Source: Enterococcus sp. MMGLQ5-1 (lineage in GTDB: Bacteria > Bacillota > Bacilli > Lactobacillales > Streptococcaceae). Taken from it: a stretch of DNA of 64,000 bases. The notes beneath the pieces are model-generated. The model searched no databases. It had not been told where the DNA came from and saw nothing but the letters and a program-made list of their open reading frames with translations. Positions 1 through 8,357 of this stretch are shown here, in pieces; positions within the stretch are counted from its first letter, which is position 1; each line of letters begins with the position of its first letter. Both the position numbers and the translations under genes were made by a program. The DNA lies in contig NZ_JABJXU010000007.1 of the NCBI RefSeq assembly GCF_013155265.1, positions 62,001 to 126,000 of the forward strand, in the 5' to 3' direction.

Positions 1-118
1 CAAGCCCATCAATAATATCTTGTATTGAGGTATTATCATAGCCCTTTTCCCAGAATAGCTCTCCCGCAACATCAAGAATCTTCTGGCGAGTTTGCTCTGG
101 ATTTGTACCACGTGCCAA
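1..118 (-). CDS. TetR-family transcriptional regulator, N-terminal fragment cut by the window edge
   Basis: The 39 visible codons read as a TetR-type DNA-binding N-terminus: a basic start, a first helix with the motif RQKILDVAGELFWEKGYDNT, then the beginning of the helix-turn-helix. The start is taken as TTG at 116-118 because an AGAGGTG ribosome binding site lies 6-7 bases upstream. An in-frame GTG sits inside that ribosome binding site and is less likely. The ligand-binding domain lies outside the window, so the signal and targets are unknown. A palindrome overlapping its promoter suggests autorepression, as is usual for the family. Confidence 0.8.
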   Translation of the reverse strand, partial: MARGTNPEQTRQKILDVAGELFWEKGYDNTSIQDIIDGL

Positions 119-134
119 TTTATTCACCTCTTTT

Positions 135-187
135 ATACATACCATCGGTATATATGCTAGATTATACTAAAAATATTTATCTGTCAA
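135..187 (-). promoter_or_regulatory. Promoter and palindromic operator of the tetR gene
   Basis: On the minus strand TTGACA (182-187) and TATAAT (161-166) are separated by 15 bp, slightly short for a sigma-70 promoter. Just downstream, at the expected transcription start, lies an inverted repeat at 135-155 with 9-base arms (ATACATACC and GGTATATAT) around ATC and one arm mismatch. Its position would block transcription if a dimeric repressor bound, so the regulator likely represses itself. This is inference from spacing and symmetry. Confidence 0.6.
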
Positions 188-211
188 ACTAAAATTTAAT
201 GAGCGCTCTGA

Positions 212-832
212 TTAATCATCTAACTCTATTTCTAATACCTCACTCGTCTGATTATTAATTTTTACTGACGTTTCTGAACGACCGTTTTTCACGCTAACCT
301 CCCATAGCATAACGCCGTTATCCTTATCTAAAGACCATTCAACTGCTTCTCCTGCACCGGCTGCTTTTACAGCTATCTCACTCACAGCCCCAATGCTTAA
401 TAAATTAGTTAAATCTAAACCATCTTTTGCCTTAGCAATACCGTTCGTTTCATCAGAATCCAAATTTTCTCGTTCAGATTGTGTAATCTTACCTGATTGC
501 GCATCAATTTTCACTTCAAATTCCTCATTATCGCTGACACCATTAAATTTATACCGATAGCTACCATAAGATGTGTCCAGATCAATTGAAGTAATAGTTA
601 AATCAGGATATTCTTTTTCAAATATTGCCAATGCTTCAGCCAAAGTAATTGCTTTTTCAGGCAATGAGGTTGATGCTAAAGTTGAGTCGGACTCCCCATT
701 ACTAGAGCTATTAGCCACTGACGCTTCACTTTTCAAGTTGCTACTCGTACTTGGCAAGGTATTCTGATTTGAAGTACACCCCACTAACAGAATACCAAAT
801 AAAATTAAAGTACCAAACCAAATTTTTTTCAT
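212..832 (-). CDS. PepSY-domain lipoprotein
   Basis: A 206-residue exported lipoprotein. A lysine/hydrophobic signal peptide ends in the lipobox LVGC with the acylated Cys at residue 19. A Ser/Asn/Thr-rich linker follows to about residue 58. Residues about 60-120 form a PepSY domain (ITLAEALAIF..., YKFNGVSDNEEFEVKIDAQSGKI). A second, more diverged PepSY-like repeat fills the C-terminus, with the typical ending VKINNQTSEVLEIE. PepSY proteins are proposed to inhibit or chaperone proteases outside the membrane, but no function is proven here. It lies 132 bp behind a two-component pair on the same strand, an arrangement that suggests either a target or an accessory sensor. The ATG is preceded by GAGGAAG. 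Confidence 0.8.
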   Translation of the reverse strand: MKKIWFGTLILFGILLVGCTSNQNTLPSTSSNLKSEASVANSSSNGESDSTLASTSLPEKAITLAEALAIFEKEYPDLTITSIDLDTSYGSYRYKFNGVSDNEEFEVKIDAQSGKITQSERENLDSDETNGIAKAKDGLDLTNLLSIGAVSEIAVKAAGAGEAVEWSLDKDNGVMLWEVSVKNGRSETSVKINNQTSEVLEIELDD

Positions 833-940
833 CTAAATCTTCCTCTCAAATTAATTTACTAAGGCGACGTCGTATCAACGTTCCAACAAAATAATCATAG
901 CAAGTTTAATTGTTTTAATAACCAAAAAAGGATAAAAATT

Positions 941-960
941 AAATGAAAATTTTTTCATTT
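941..960 (-). terminator. Weak AT-rich foldback after the histidine kinase gene
   Basis: Arms AAATGAAAA (941-949) and TTTTCATTT (952-960) are perfectly complementary and begin 5 bp after the kinase stop, with a T-rich tail on the minus strand. The stem has only two G-C pairs, so termination would be inefficient. The lipoprotein gene downstream may still be co-transcribed. Confidence 0.3.
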
Positions 961-964
961 AAAA

Positions 965-2314
965 CTATTTTGGTAGATGAACCGTAAAAATACTACCGCC
1001 TGTAAAGCTATCCTTGACTTCAATTTGACCACCATAATAAGCTACTAATCTCTTGACAATTGACAAGCCAATACCCGAGCCAGAAACTGCGCTCGATCGA
1101 GCCGGATCCACACGGTAAAATCGATCAAATATATTCGCTTTAAGTGCATCAGGTATTCCAATACCTTGATCCTCTACTGAAAAGCTGATATTGTTTCCCT
1201 GACTAACAAGTTGAATTTTGACCTCGCTATTACTTTTTGAATATTTGCAGGCATTTTCAATTAAATTTCGGAAAATTTGATAAAAATGGGCTGAAACGCC
1301 ATTTAGATAAATCGTTTGCTGATGCTTAAATATTAAGGGCTGTGAATAGACGACTGCCATTTCGGAAATCACTTCTGATAGAATCAAATTTAAATCGCAT
1401 TCTGCCATTTCTTGCAGTTTAATTTCTAATGATAATAGCTGTTCTACTAGCTCTGACATCCGCTTAGATTCTGAATCGATAAAGCGAATTGATTTTGGTA
1501 TGACCTCAGGGTGCTTTTCACCTCTTCTTTTAATCAAATTAACATGACCACGAATTGCTGCAAGTGGTGTTCGCAATTCATGGGAGGCATCAGAAACAAA
1601 TTGCTGTTCTCTTTTCAGAGCATTCCTTTGTAAACCTAGCTGATAATTAAAAGCCTTAGAAACTGAGGCAATTTCAGTAATGCCCACCTGCTCTTCTAAA
1701 TACATATCAGAGGCAGCATGATGACCAATTTGAATAATATCTTGACTCATTTTTACTAAAGGTGCACTTAGTCGGCGTGAAAATTTCCTAATAACAAATA
1801 TCCCCATGACAATCAGAATAATAATCATAAGCAAGCTAATCCAAATAATTTGCCTGATGACTTGATAGGTATCGCTCAGCTCCATCAGAATACTAATTTG
1901 AGCACCATTTTTTTCAAACGCTTGATAATACGCCGGCCCTTGATCAGATAACCAAAGTAAATTTTGATTAAAAATGAATTGCTGATAATCTGAAAAATTA
2001 TTATAAATCGACTTTGCCGCTCGAGAATAAATCACTTCATTAGAATCCAAGACTACACGGATATAATATGGCGAATTATTACCCGAGGCATAGGTTGTGA
2101 TTGTTTCTACCCACTGGGCCTGATCGGCAGTTTCTGTTGTTTCAAGCATTTCCTTGACGTAACTGGACTGCGCCCTTGCTGATTGATAAAATTGAAAAAT
2201 AACCACCGCAATAATTGAAGTACTCAATAAAATAATCATCGAGCTAAGAATAATTGTAAATCGGACTGTCAATATTGACTCAAGCTTTTTGGATTTTTTT
2301 TTAATTGTCATCAT
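965..2314 (-). CDS. Membrane sensor histidine kinase
   Basis: A 449-residue sensor kinase. A transmembrane helix at about 19-42 and a second at about 155-176 enclose an extracellular loop of about 110 residues. A HAMP-like linker follows. The HisKA motif SDASHELRTPLAAIRG has the phosphorylated His near residue 245. The ATPase domain shows the N box (NLIENACKYSK), the G1 box (DQGIGIP) and the G2 box (GSGIGLSIV). It overlaps the 3' end of the response regulator gene by 14 bases, so the two are translationally coupled and form a cognate pair. The layout is that of the ArlS/CiaH/YkoH type. The signal is not evident. The PepSY lipoprotein gene downstream is a plausible regulon member or sensor partner. 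Confidence 0.9.
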   Translation of the reverse strand: MMTIKKKSKKLESILTVRFTIILSSMIILLSTSIIAVVIFQFYQSARAQSSYVKEMLETTETADQAQWVETITTYASGNNSPYYIRVVLDSNEVIYSRAAKSIYNNFSDYQQFIFNQNLLWLSDQGPAYYQAFEKNGAQISILMELSDTYQVIRQIIWISLLMIIILIVMGIFVIRKFSRRLSAPLVKMSQDIIQIGHHAASDMYLEEQVGITEIASVSKAFNYQLGLQRNALKREQQFVSDASHELRTPLAAIRGHVNLIKRRGEKHPEVIPKSIRFIDSESKRMSELVEQLLSLEIKLQEMAECDLNLILSEVISEMAVVYSQPLIFKHQQTIYLNGVSAHFYQIFRNLIENACKYSKSNSEVKIQLVSQGNNISFSVEDQGIGIPDALKANIFDRFYRVDPARSSAVSGSGIGLSIVKRLVAYYGGQIEVKDSFTGGSIFTVHLPK

Positions 2315-3005
2315 CAGCCCTCAATGTATACCCAACACCTCGCACTGTTTGAATCAAATAATGCTCTGGTTGATAATCCATTTTATTTCTAAGGCTTCGG
2401 ATATAGACATCAACATTATTGGTTTGACCAAAATAGTCAGAACCCCAAACTTCGTTTAGCAACTGATCACGCGTTAAAACCTTCTCGGGTCTTTTTAACA
2501 ATGCTAATAAAAGTTGAAACTCCTTTTGCGTCAAGGCAATTTCTTTGTCAAATCGTTCAACAAGGTGCTTGGCAATATCTAATTTTAAATCTTGGTATTG
2601 ATAAAATGGCGCTCTTTCACTTTTCTGTGTCAAACGTGCTTCACGGCGGATAGCAACACGAATTCTTGCTAATAATTCTTCAATTTCAAAGGGTTTAGTA
2701 ATGTAATCATCTACACCCGAATCTAATCCTGTAATCTTATCATAAAGCTGGTTTTTAGCAGTCATCATAATTATCGGGACATCACTCAATTGACGAATCC
2801 TTCTAGCGACCGTAATACCATCATATACTGGCAGCATCCAATCTAATAAAATTATAGTAATAGCTGTTTGATTTTGTTTAAATAATTGGAGTGCTTCCTG
2901 ACCATCCTTTGCTAATATAACCTGATAATTTTCAAATTCTAACTCTTTTGCTATGAAATTAGATAAGCTTAATTCGTCTTCAACTAAAAGAATTGTAATA
3001 CTCAC
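2301..3005 (-). CDS. OmpR-family response regulator
   Basis: A 234-residue response regulator. The receiver domain has the acidic pocket at VEDE, the phospho-acceptor Asp near residue 55 (IILLDWMLP), and the conserved Lys in ITKPFE. The C-terminal winged helix (LTQKEFQLLLALLKRPEKVLT..., VDVYIRSLRNKMD) is the OmpR/PhoB DNA-binding type. Translation starts at GTG (3003-3005), five bases after GAGGAGG. It is the first gene of the kinase operon. Target genes cannot be read from this sequence, although the adjacent lipoprotein and the divergent hydrolase gene are candidates. The shared intergenic region upstream (3006-3126) is very AT-rich. Confidence 0.92.
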   Translation of the reverse strand: MSITILLVEDELSLSNFIAKELEFENYQVILAKDGQEALQLFKQNQTAITIILLDWMLPVYDGITVARRIRQLSDVPIIMMTAKNQLYDKITGLDSGVDDYITKPFEIEELLARIRVAIRREARLTQKSERAPFYQYQDLKLDIAKHLVERFDKEIALTQKEFQLLLALLKRPEKVLTRDQLLNEVWGSDYFGQTNNVDVYIRSLRNKMDYQPEHYLIQTVRGVGYTLRADDDN

Positions 3006-3126
3006 TTTGTCCTCCTCAACTAATATTATTAATAAATATTTTATATTAATTATAAAATAACTTTTCCTTAACTTTCCTAATTATTATTATATAATAATAT
3101 GATAAAGCATTTTAAAGGAGTTTATA

Positions 3127-4131
3127 ATGAAAAAATTTTTTATTTGGCTATTCGGTATTATTTTAGCAATTGTTCTTATCATTGTTATTGCCTTTCAAGT
3201 ATCTGTCAAGCCAGGACTTTATATTTTTAGCTCAGTTTTTAACGGTGAAGTTGAAATTCAAAATAAAAATAAATTTGAAAAAGCAAATCAATCGGTAACT
3301 GCAATCAAAAATCTAAAATATTCTTCAAAATACCAAAGCAATACTTTTGATATTTATTATCCTAAAAATACAACTGAAAAGGTGCCAGTGGTTTTTTGGG
3401 CGCATGGTGGCGGTTATATCGGAGGAGACAAGGCTTCAATTGAAGAATTTGCCAATTATTTAGTCAGCGAAACCAATGTTGCTGTTATCGCCATGAATTA
3501 TCAAGTTGCACCAGAATTAAAGTATCCTGGGCAGGTTGAACAGATGAATGAGCTCTATCAATTTATCGAAAAATCTACTAACAAGTACCCAATGCTAGAC
3601 TTAAAACGCATCTTTTGGGGCGGAGATTCCGCGGGGGCACAAATTGCTGGGCAGTATGTCGCAATTCAAACTAATCCAGACTATGCAAAGGCAATGAATT
3701 TTCAACCCGAAATTAAAAGTGAGTATCTAAAAGGCTTTATTTCCTATTGTGGACCGCTCGATTTAAAACAGGTCACTCAAAAGCAAACAGACCAATTCAT
3801 GATGAAGCTATTTATTCGGACAGTTGCTTGGTCATTAACAGGGACCAAAAATTGGCAGGACAGCCCCAAAATCGAAGAAATATCACTCGTTGATAAAGTA
3901 ACTGCAGCATTTCCACCAACATATATCACGGATGGTAATAACTTCTCTTTTCAAGAACAGGGTATCGACTTTGCAAATCAGTTAGAAAAGCTAAATGTAC
4001 CAGTGACCACACTCTTTTATAATCAAGAAAAAAAGGAAATCAATCATGAATATCAATTTAACTACGACACAAAAGAAGCTTTAAATTGCCTAAATCAGAC
4101 GATTGAATTTATTCATAGCCAATTAAATTAG
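3127..4131 (+). CDS. Membrane-anchored alpha/beta hydrolase, esterase/lipase type
   Basis: A 334-residue protein with one N-terminal hydrophobic segment (residues 4-24), which could be an anchor or an uncleaved signal. The catalytic part carries the oxyanion motif HGGGYIGG (93-100) and the nucleophile elbow GDSAG with Ser near 168, the pattern of the hormone-sensitive-lipase-like carboxylesterases. TDGNN and a later HEYQF are candidates for the acid and the histidine. AAAGGAG lies just upstream of the ATG. It is divergent from the response regulator gene and ends at a bidirectional terminator. The substrate is unknown; a surface esterase is the cautious reading. Confidence 0.75.
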   Translation: MKKFFIWLFGIILAIVLIIVIAFQVSVKPGLYIFSSVFNGEVEIQNKNKFEKANQSVTAIKNLKYSSKYQSNTFDIYYPKNTTEKVPVVFWAHGGGYIGGDKASIEEFANYLVSETNVAVIAMNYQVAPELKYPGQVEQMNELYQFIEKSTNKYPMLDLKRIFWGGDSAGAQIAGQYVAIQTNPDYAKAMNFQPEIKSEYLKGFISYCGPLDLKQVTQKQTDQFMMKLFIRTVAWSLTGTKNWQDSPKIEEISLVDKVTAAFPPTYITDGNNFSFQEQGIDFANQLEKLNVPVTTLFYNQEKKEINHEYQFNYDTKEALNCLNQTIEFIHSQLN

Positions 4132-4142
4132 CATAACAAAAA

Positions 4143-4187
4143 AAAGACGTTTTAGTTTTTACAATTGTAAAGAGCTAAAACGTCTTT
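4143..4187. terminator. Bidirectional intrinsic terminator
   Basis: A perfect 13-bp stem, AAAGACGTTTTAG (4143-4155) with CTAAAACGTCTTT (4175-4187), separates the convergent hydrolase and rluB genes. Short T or A tracts flank both sides. Confidence 0.8.
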
Positions 4188-4192
4188 AAAGC

Positions 4193-4912
4193 TTATTTAG
4201 TCGCAATTGTCCAAAGCTGGCTAACCTCTTTTTTAGAAAGTGGTCGATATTGCCCCGAAGGGACACCAGATAAATCTAAATTGCCTACTCGAATCCGAGA
4301 TAATTTTTGAACTGGCAATTTGCAACGCTCAAACATTTTTTTAACCTGATGATTCTTACCTTCATGAATTGTTAATTCAACAATGCTCGTTTGTTTAGCA
4401 GGATCAATCTTCAAAATCTGATATTGAGCTGGCGAAATTTTATAGCCATCTATTTTCATACCATGAACAAAGGGTTTTAAATTTTCTCTATTTGCGATGC
4501 CTTTAACCTTAGCAACATAAACCTTATCAATTTCATGCTTGGGATGGGTTAATAAATTGGCAAACTCACCATCATTAGTCAATATTAATAAACCAGACGT
4601 ATCCCAATCCAAACGACCAACAGGATAAATCCGTTCCTTAACTGCTGGAAAAAAATCCAGGACAGTCTGACGTCCCTTTTCATCAGAAACACTACTAATC
4701 ACCCCACGGGGCTTGTTAAATACAAAGTAGACCGGTTCTTCTTGATAAAGTCGAACACTATCAACTTCAACAATGTCTTTTTTTGAGACCTGATACGATA
4801 AATCAGTCATTACCTCACCATTGACCGTTACCTTACCGGCTTTTATGAGCTCATCTGCCTTCCGTCGCGATGCAACTCCTGCATGGGCAATGTGTTTATT
4901 TATTCTTTCCAT
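4193..4912 (-). CDS. rluB: 23S rRNA pseudouridine synthase, RluB family
   Basis: An S4-domain pseudouridine synthase of about 239 residues. The N-terminal S4 RNA-binding motif (RINKHIAHAGVASRRKADEL) is followed by the RsuA/RluB catalytic core with the conserved GRLDWDTSGLL, whose Asp is the catalytic residue. Family members modify the U2605 region of 23S rRNA (E. coli numbering). The start is set at ATG 4910-4912, because the S4 motif begins there. A longer reading frame reaches 5005 but its extra 31 residues overlap scpB and look unlike the family. It is last in the cvfB-fur-xerD-scpA-scpB-rluB series, a conserved order in Firmicutes. Confidence 0.88.
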   Translation of the reverse strand: MERINKHIAHAGVASRRKADELIKAGKVTVNGEVMTDLSYQVSKKDIVEVDSVRLYQEEPVYFVFNKPRGVISSVSDEKGRQTVLDFFPAVKERIYPVGRLDWDTSGLLILTNDGEFANLLTHPKHEIDKVYVAKVKGIANRENLKPFVHGMKIDGYKISPAQYQILKIDPAKQTSIVELTIHEGKNHQVKKMFERCKLPVQKLSRIRVGNLDLSGVPSGQYRPLSKKEVSQLWTIATK

Positions 4913-4973
4913 ATTTTCTTTCACTAATCCTTTTTTTATAACCAAAGCTATTTCAATACTTACAAGCAATTTG

Positions 4974-5516
4974 CTAATTAAATAGATTGGTTTCATCCTC
5001 TGCAAACTCTAATGATGCAATCGTCGGTAACTCATTTAAATCCTGTAAACCGAAAAAATTCAAGAAGAAATCGGTTGTTTGATATAGCTTAGGACGTCCC
5101 GGTGCATTTTTATAGCCGGCATCCTTGATTAAGCCATAAAGTAAAAGCTTGCTAATACTACCTGTTGACTGAACACTTCTGATTTCATCAATCTCAGCGC
5201 GTGTGATTGGCTGTTTATAAGCAATAATCGATAAGGTTTCCATCAATGCCTTAGACAGCTTCTGATTTTCGGGTGTCTTCGCATAAACCTTAATTACTTC
5301 ATAATACTCACTTTTTGTCGATAGAATTAAACGACCAGCCACCTCTAATATCGTTAAGGCAGAATCCTGATCCGAAAGATATTTCTCTTTTAAGCACTGA
5401 ATCGTCTCATTGACTGTAGATAAATCAACCCCAAGTATTTTAGCGATTTCCTTTATTGTTAAGCCTTCTTCACCAGCTACGAATAATAAGAGCTCTATTT
5501 TCCCAATCGCTGTCAT
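4974..5516 (-). CDS. scpB: Segregation and condensation protein B
   Basis: A 180-residue ScpB, the kleisin-associated winged-helix protein of the bacterial Smc condensin. It has paired winged-helix domains, the typical start IGKIELLLFVAGEEGLT and the family core LSIIAYKQPITRAEI, followed by GRPKLYQTT. It overlaps scpA by 4 bases. In other Firmicutes ScpA, ScpB and Smc form the complex that organises the replicating chromosome; smc itself is not in this window. Confidence 0.93.
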   Translation of the reverse strand: MTAIGKIELLLFVAGEEGLTIKEIAKILGVDLSTVNETIQCLKEKYLSDQDSALTILEVAGRLILSTKSEYYEVIKVYAKTPENQKLSKALMETLSIIAYKQPITRAEIDEIRSVQSTGSISKLLLYGLIKDAGYKNAPGRPKLYQTTDFFLNFFGLQDLNELPTIASLEFAEDETNLFN

Positions 5517-6223
5517 AGAATCACTCTTTCTATCTCAATTTCTTCAAAATTTTCAGTTTGGCTAAAGCTCAAATAGCTTTCCTTAACTAGCTCTAATAGT
5601 GCAAGAAACGTTGTGACAAGTTCAGACATCGTAACATCAGCTTGGAATAATTGACTAAATAAGAGCCTCTGATGCTGATTAAAGCTTGCTTTTAAGCTCG
5701 CAATCTTATCCTCAACTGAAAAAAGTTCTTCATCAATTGTTGTCTTTTCACGCAAGGTTGTTTTCTGTTTAAGTAAAAGCTGATTAAAGGCAATAAATAA
5801 ATCAATTTTTTCATAAGGATTAATTAATTCTAGCGTCTCTTCAATCATCAGCTCTTCTTTAGGACGTGATAAAAACTGAGCGCGCTCAAAATGCTTCTCA
5901 ACTAAAATCTCTGACGCCTCTTTATAACGTCGATATTCTTCTATTTTATCCAGTAAATCACGCTCTGGCGTCTCCTCTTCATAAGCTTCGACTTCAACAG
6001 CAGGTAATAGCATTCGACTTTTAATCAATAAAAGATGACTCGCCATCACTAAATACTCACCAGCAACCTCTAATTCTAAGGTTTGCATACTATGAATGTA
6101 ATCTAGATATTGCTCAATCACCTCTAGTAAGGGCACATCATAGATATCCACTTCAAATTTTGAGACTAAGTGCAGTAATAAATCTAATGGGCCCTCGAAG
6201 CCTTCAATTTTTATATTAATCAT
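5513..6223 (-). CDS. scpA: Segregation and condensation protein A
   Basis: A 236-residue bacterial kleisin. The N-terminal motif (IKIEGFEGPLDLLLHLV) and the conserved EYLVMASHLLLIKSRMLLP helix bind the Smc neck in characterised ScpA proteins. The C-terminal winged helix binds the Smc head. The acidic middle segment (EEETPERDLL) is normal for the family. It overlaps xerD-like upstream by 8 bases and scpB downstream by 4, so the set is a tightly coupled operon. Confidence 0.93.
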   Translation of the reverse strand: MINIKIEGFEGPLDLLLHLVSKFEVDIYDVPLLEVIEQYLDYIHSMQTLELEVAGEYLVMASHLLLIKSRMLLPAVEVEAYEEETPERDLLDKIEEYRRYKEASEILVEKHFERAQFLSRPKEELMIEETLELINPYEKIDLFIAFNQLLLKQKTTLREKTTIDEELFSVEDKIASLKASFNQHQRLLFSQLFQADVTMSELVTTFLALLELVKESYLSFSQTENFEEIEIERVIL

Positions 6224-6977
6224 GCTTACCTCTAAAATATGGCTCTAAAGTAATCATTGTTGCCAAGCCTAACTGCTCTTTGATTTGATGAATCGTTTTT
6301 CCAAGCTTAACCTGTCTTAGTATATATTGCTCTCGTAATTTTGCTGGCGACAAATCCTGAAAGCCCTGTTCAAAAAGTGTCTTTTTAATCGTTAAATAGC
6401 CCCATTGTCGCGTAAAAGCATGCCCATGATTTTCAAATAAAAATACCTGACCAAAATGATAATTACGCAAGGCTTCAATCAAAAATGGCACGAGCTCAAT
6501 CACTCGGTTTTGTCCCTTTATCTCAACCTGTAAAAAGCCGTAATCCAAATTAACGTCGCTACTCTTGATTTTTAAAATATCTTGAATGTTTAAGCCTGTC
6601 TCTAAAATAAAGACAACGAGCAGTTGAGAAAGTGATAAATCTGAGTGATAGAAGGCTTTAAAATCAATCAAGGCAGCCGGCTTAGTCGTTTCAATATTTA
6701 GAGGACTACCCTTAATTTGAATCAGCACTTTAATCATTTGATGCTGATATAAATAAAATAAAAATTGATTAATAATCGATGTTTTACGGTGAATTGTCCG
6801 ATTACTTAAATTTAATTTCTGAAGCTTCAGCTGAAATAGCTCAACATTTTGTTGATTAATCAAATCAAGCCTATTTTGAAGTGATGAAGCAAACTGAATT
6901 AAATCATAACGATAATTATCATAGGAATTTTTGGACAATGATTTACTCTCTAAAAATTGATTAATAATTATTAACAT
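6216..6977 (-). CDS. XerD-like tyrosine recombinase homologue, probably non-catalytic
   Basis: A 253-residue tyrosine-recombinase-like protein. The SAM-like N-terminal domain (residues about 1-75) is recognisable. In the catalytic half, several landmark residues are changed. The usual TG-L-R motif reads TGLNIQDIL, so the first Arg is replaced. The HxxR box is LREQYILRQ, keeping an Arg but no His. LGH is LGL. A Tyr survives in LEPYF. Such degenerate XerD-like proteins next to scpA are known from streptococci and lactobacilli, and their role is unclear. The start is ATG 6975-6977, which overlaps the fur-like gene by 17 bases; a longer frame would run deep into that gene. Confidence 0.75.
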   Translation of the reverse strand: MLIIINQFLESKSLSKNSYDNYRYDLIQFASSLQNRLDLINQQNVELFQLKLQKLNLSNRTIHRKTSIINQFLFYLYQHQMIKVLIQIKGSPLNIETTKPAALIDFKAFYHSDLSLSQLLVVFILETGLNIQDILKIKSSDVNLDYGFLQVEIKGQNRVIELVPFLIEALRNYHFGQVFLFENHGHAFTRQWGYLTIKKTLFEQGFQDLSPAKLREQYILRQVKLGKTIHQIKEQLGLATMITLEPYFRGKHD

Positions 6978-7419
6978 TTTCACCCTGCTTTTGGCAATCC
7001 TCACATAATCCCTCAATATGTGTATGAATATTTTTAATGGCATACGGATAGGATGCAATGACTTTTTCTGCAAAATCATCTAACAGGTTACTTGGTAACT
7101 CAATCCATTTACCACATGATAAGCAGATAAACTCAACTTGGATGCCACGGCTTCCAGTATTGATGCTGTATCTCGCAATACCATCATCAGCAATAAAAAC
7201 CTTCTCTAAAATAGAAAGATTGGCTAATATTTCTAAAGTTCGGTAAACTGTCGCCAAACCAATTTCAGGACTACCTTGCTTTACTTCAACAAAAATCTCT
7301 TCAGCTGAAAGTACCTTACCATTGCCATTTAATATTACCGAAACGACACTTCTTCTTTGTGGCGTAAGCTTATAACCTGACTTTTGTAATTTTTCTTGTA
7401 TCTCCATTAAATCAGTCAT
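6961..7419 (-). CDS. Fur-family regulator with an altered metal site
   Basis: A 152-residue Fur-fold protein. The winged helix (YKLTPQRRSVVSVIL..., GLATVYRTLEIL) is intact, with the recognition helix VYRTLE. Two CxxC pairs (CLSC and CEDC) that bind structural zinc are present. The His-rich cluster that normally precedes the first CxxC is missing: the segment reads GSRGIQVEFICLSCG, where the paralogue at 29670 has HHHHFICTICG. Two His remain near the C-terminus (NIHTHIEG). So the regulatory metal site is probably lost or rebuilt. It overlaps cvfB upstream and xerD-like downstream. Whether it is a PerR, Zur or something else cannot be assigned. Confidence 0.85.
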   Translation of the reverse strand: MTDLMEIQEKLQKSGYKLTPQRRSVVSVILNGNGKVLSAEEIFVEVKQGSPEIGLATVYRTLEILANLSILEKVFIADDGIARYSINTGSRGIQVEFICLSCGKWIELPSNLLDDFAEKVIASYPYAIKNIHTHIEGLCEDCQKQGENVNNY

Positions 7420-8285
7420 ATTGATTCACCTTGTTCAATTAATTTTGTGCCAAGCTCATTTTGAATAATTTTTTTATCCTTCAACAATGTACCTAGCGCT
7501 CGTTTAAACTGTGCTTTGCTAATTCCAAATTGTGCTTTAATTAATTCAGGACTACTTTTATCATTCAAGGTCATCTGCCCTTCTGGCTGACGCTTTAAAA
7601 ATGCCAAAATCATTTCAGCATCATTATCAATCATTTGATGTGCTAAAGGCTTTAATGAAAGATTGAGCAAACCATGGCTGCCAATACCAATCACCCGACC
7701 TTCAATCACCTGTCCAAGCCTTGGCTCTGAAAACCGTTCGCTTGGATGAATAAAGCCTAAATAATTATCCTCAGTAATGACAAAGGTACCAACTAATTTT
7801 AATCGATACACTGTTGCTTTGACTTGCTTATTTTTAACATCACCCTTGGCAAAATGACCAATTGAACGAAAGACGGCTTCTGGCGCTAAATGTCCCCAAA
7901 AGCGATGCTTGTCATCTACTTCTAGGTTAACATATAATCGATCTCCGGCTTTAGGCCAAAGCGCTCTTAATTCAGACAATTCATCAATTGAAACAACAAT
8001 ATCCTTGTCCTTAATACCGACATCTACAAAAACACCAATATCTCTTCTGACACCAGTCACTGTGCCCCATACATATTCAGTTTCCGAAATTAATGGTAGC
8101 TCAGTTGTAAGTCGATTCTTGTGTCCTTTATCAATATATGCAAAACCAGTTACGGTTTCACCAATTTTAAACGAGCCTTCACTTTTATCCAAGCCAAAGG
8201 TAATTCCTGATTTCTGAGCAAAGACCTGTTTATCGTTTTCATCAATTACCAAAGCAGTAACAATCTGACCAAATAATTCTTCCAT
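7416..8285 (-). CDS. cvfB: S1-domain RNA-binding protein CvfB
   Basis: A 289-residue CvfB-type protein (called YitL in Bacillus). It has successive S1-like OB folds, seen at about 1-60, 65-130 (WGTVTGVRRDIGVFVDVGIKDKD) and 150-215 (HPSERFSEPRLGQVIEGRVIGI), then a C-terminal winged helix (ELIKAQFGISKAQFKRALGTL). In Staphylococcus CvfB binds RNA and affects virulence gene expression. The start is ATG 8283-8285 behind AGAGGTATT. A longer frame to 8345 lacks a ribosome binding site. The gene overlaps the fur-like start by 4 bases. Upstream lies a repeat element, so its promoter must be in or near 8286-8360. Confidence 0.88.
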   Translation of the reverse strand: MEELFGQIVTALVIDENDKQVFAQKSGITFGLDKSEGSFKIGETVTGFAYIDKGHKNRLTTELPLISETEYVWGTVTGVRRDIGVFVDVGIKDKDIVVSIDELSELRALWPKAGDRLYVNLEVDDKHRFWGHLAPEAVFRSIGHFAKGDVKNKQVKATVYRLKLVGTFVITEDNYLGFIHPSERFSEPRLGQVIEGRVIGIGSHGLLNLSLKPLAHQMIDNDAEMILAFLKRQPEGQMTLNDKSSPELIKAQFGISKAQFKRALGTLLKDKKIIQNELGTKLIEQGESI

Positions 8286-8357
8286 AATACCTCTACTAAT
8301 ATTTACTTGTTTAAGGAGTTGAGTGCAAAGCTTAGCCAAGCGCAAGCATTAATCATT

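Noticed and set aside
4913-5005. N-terminal extension of RluB
   Set aside because: The extra 31 residues overlap scpB, lack a ribosome binding site and precede the conserved S4 start.
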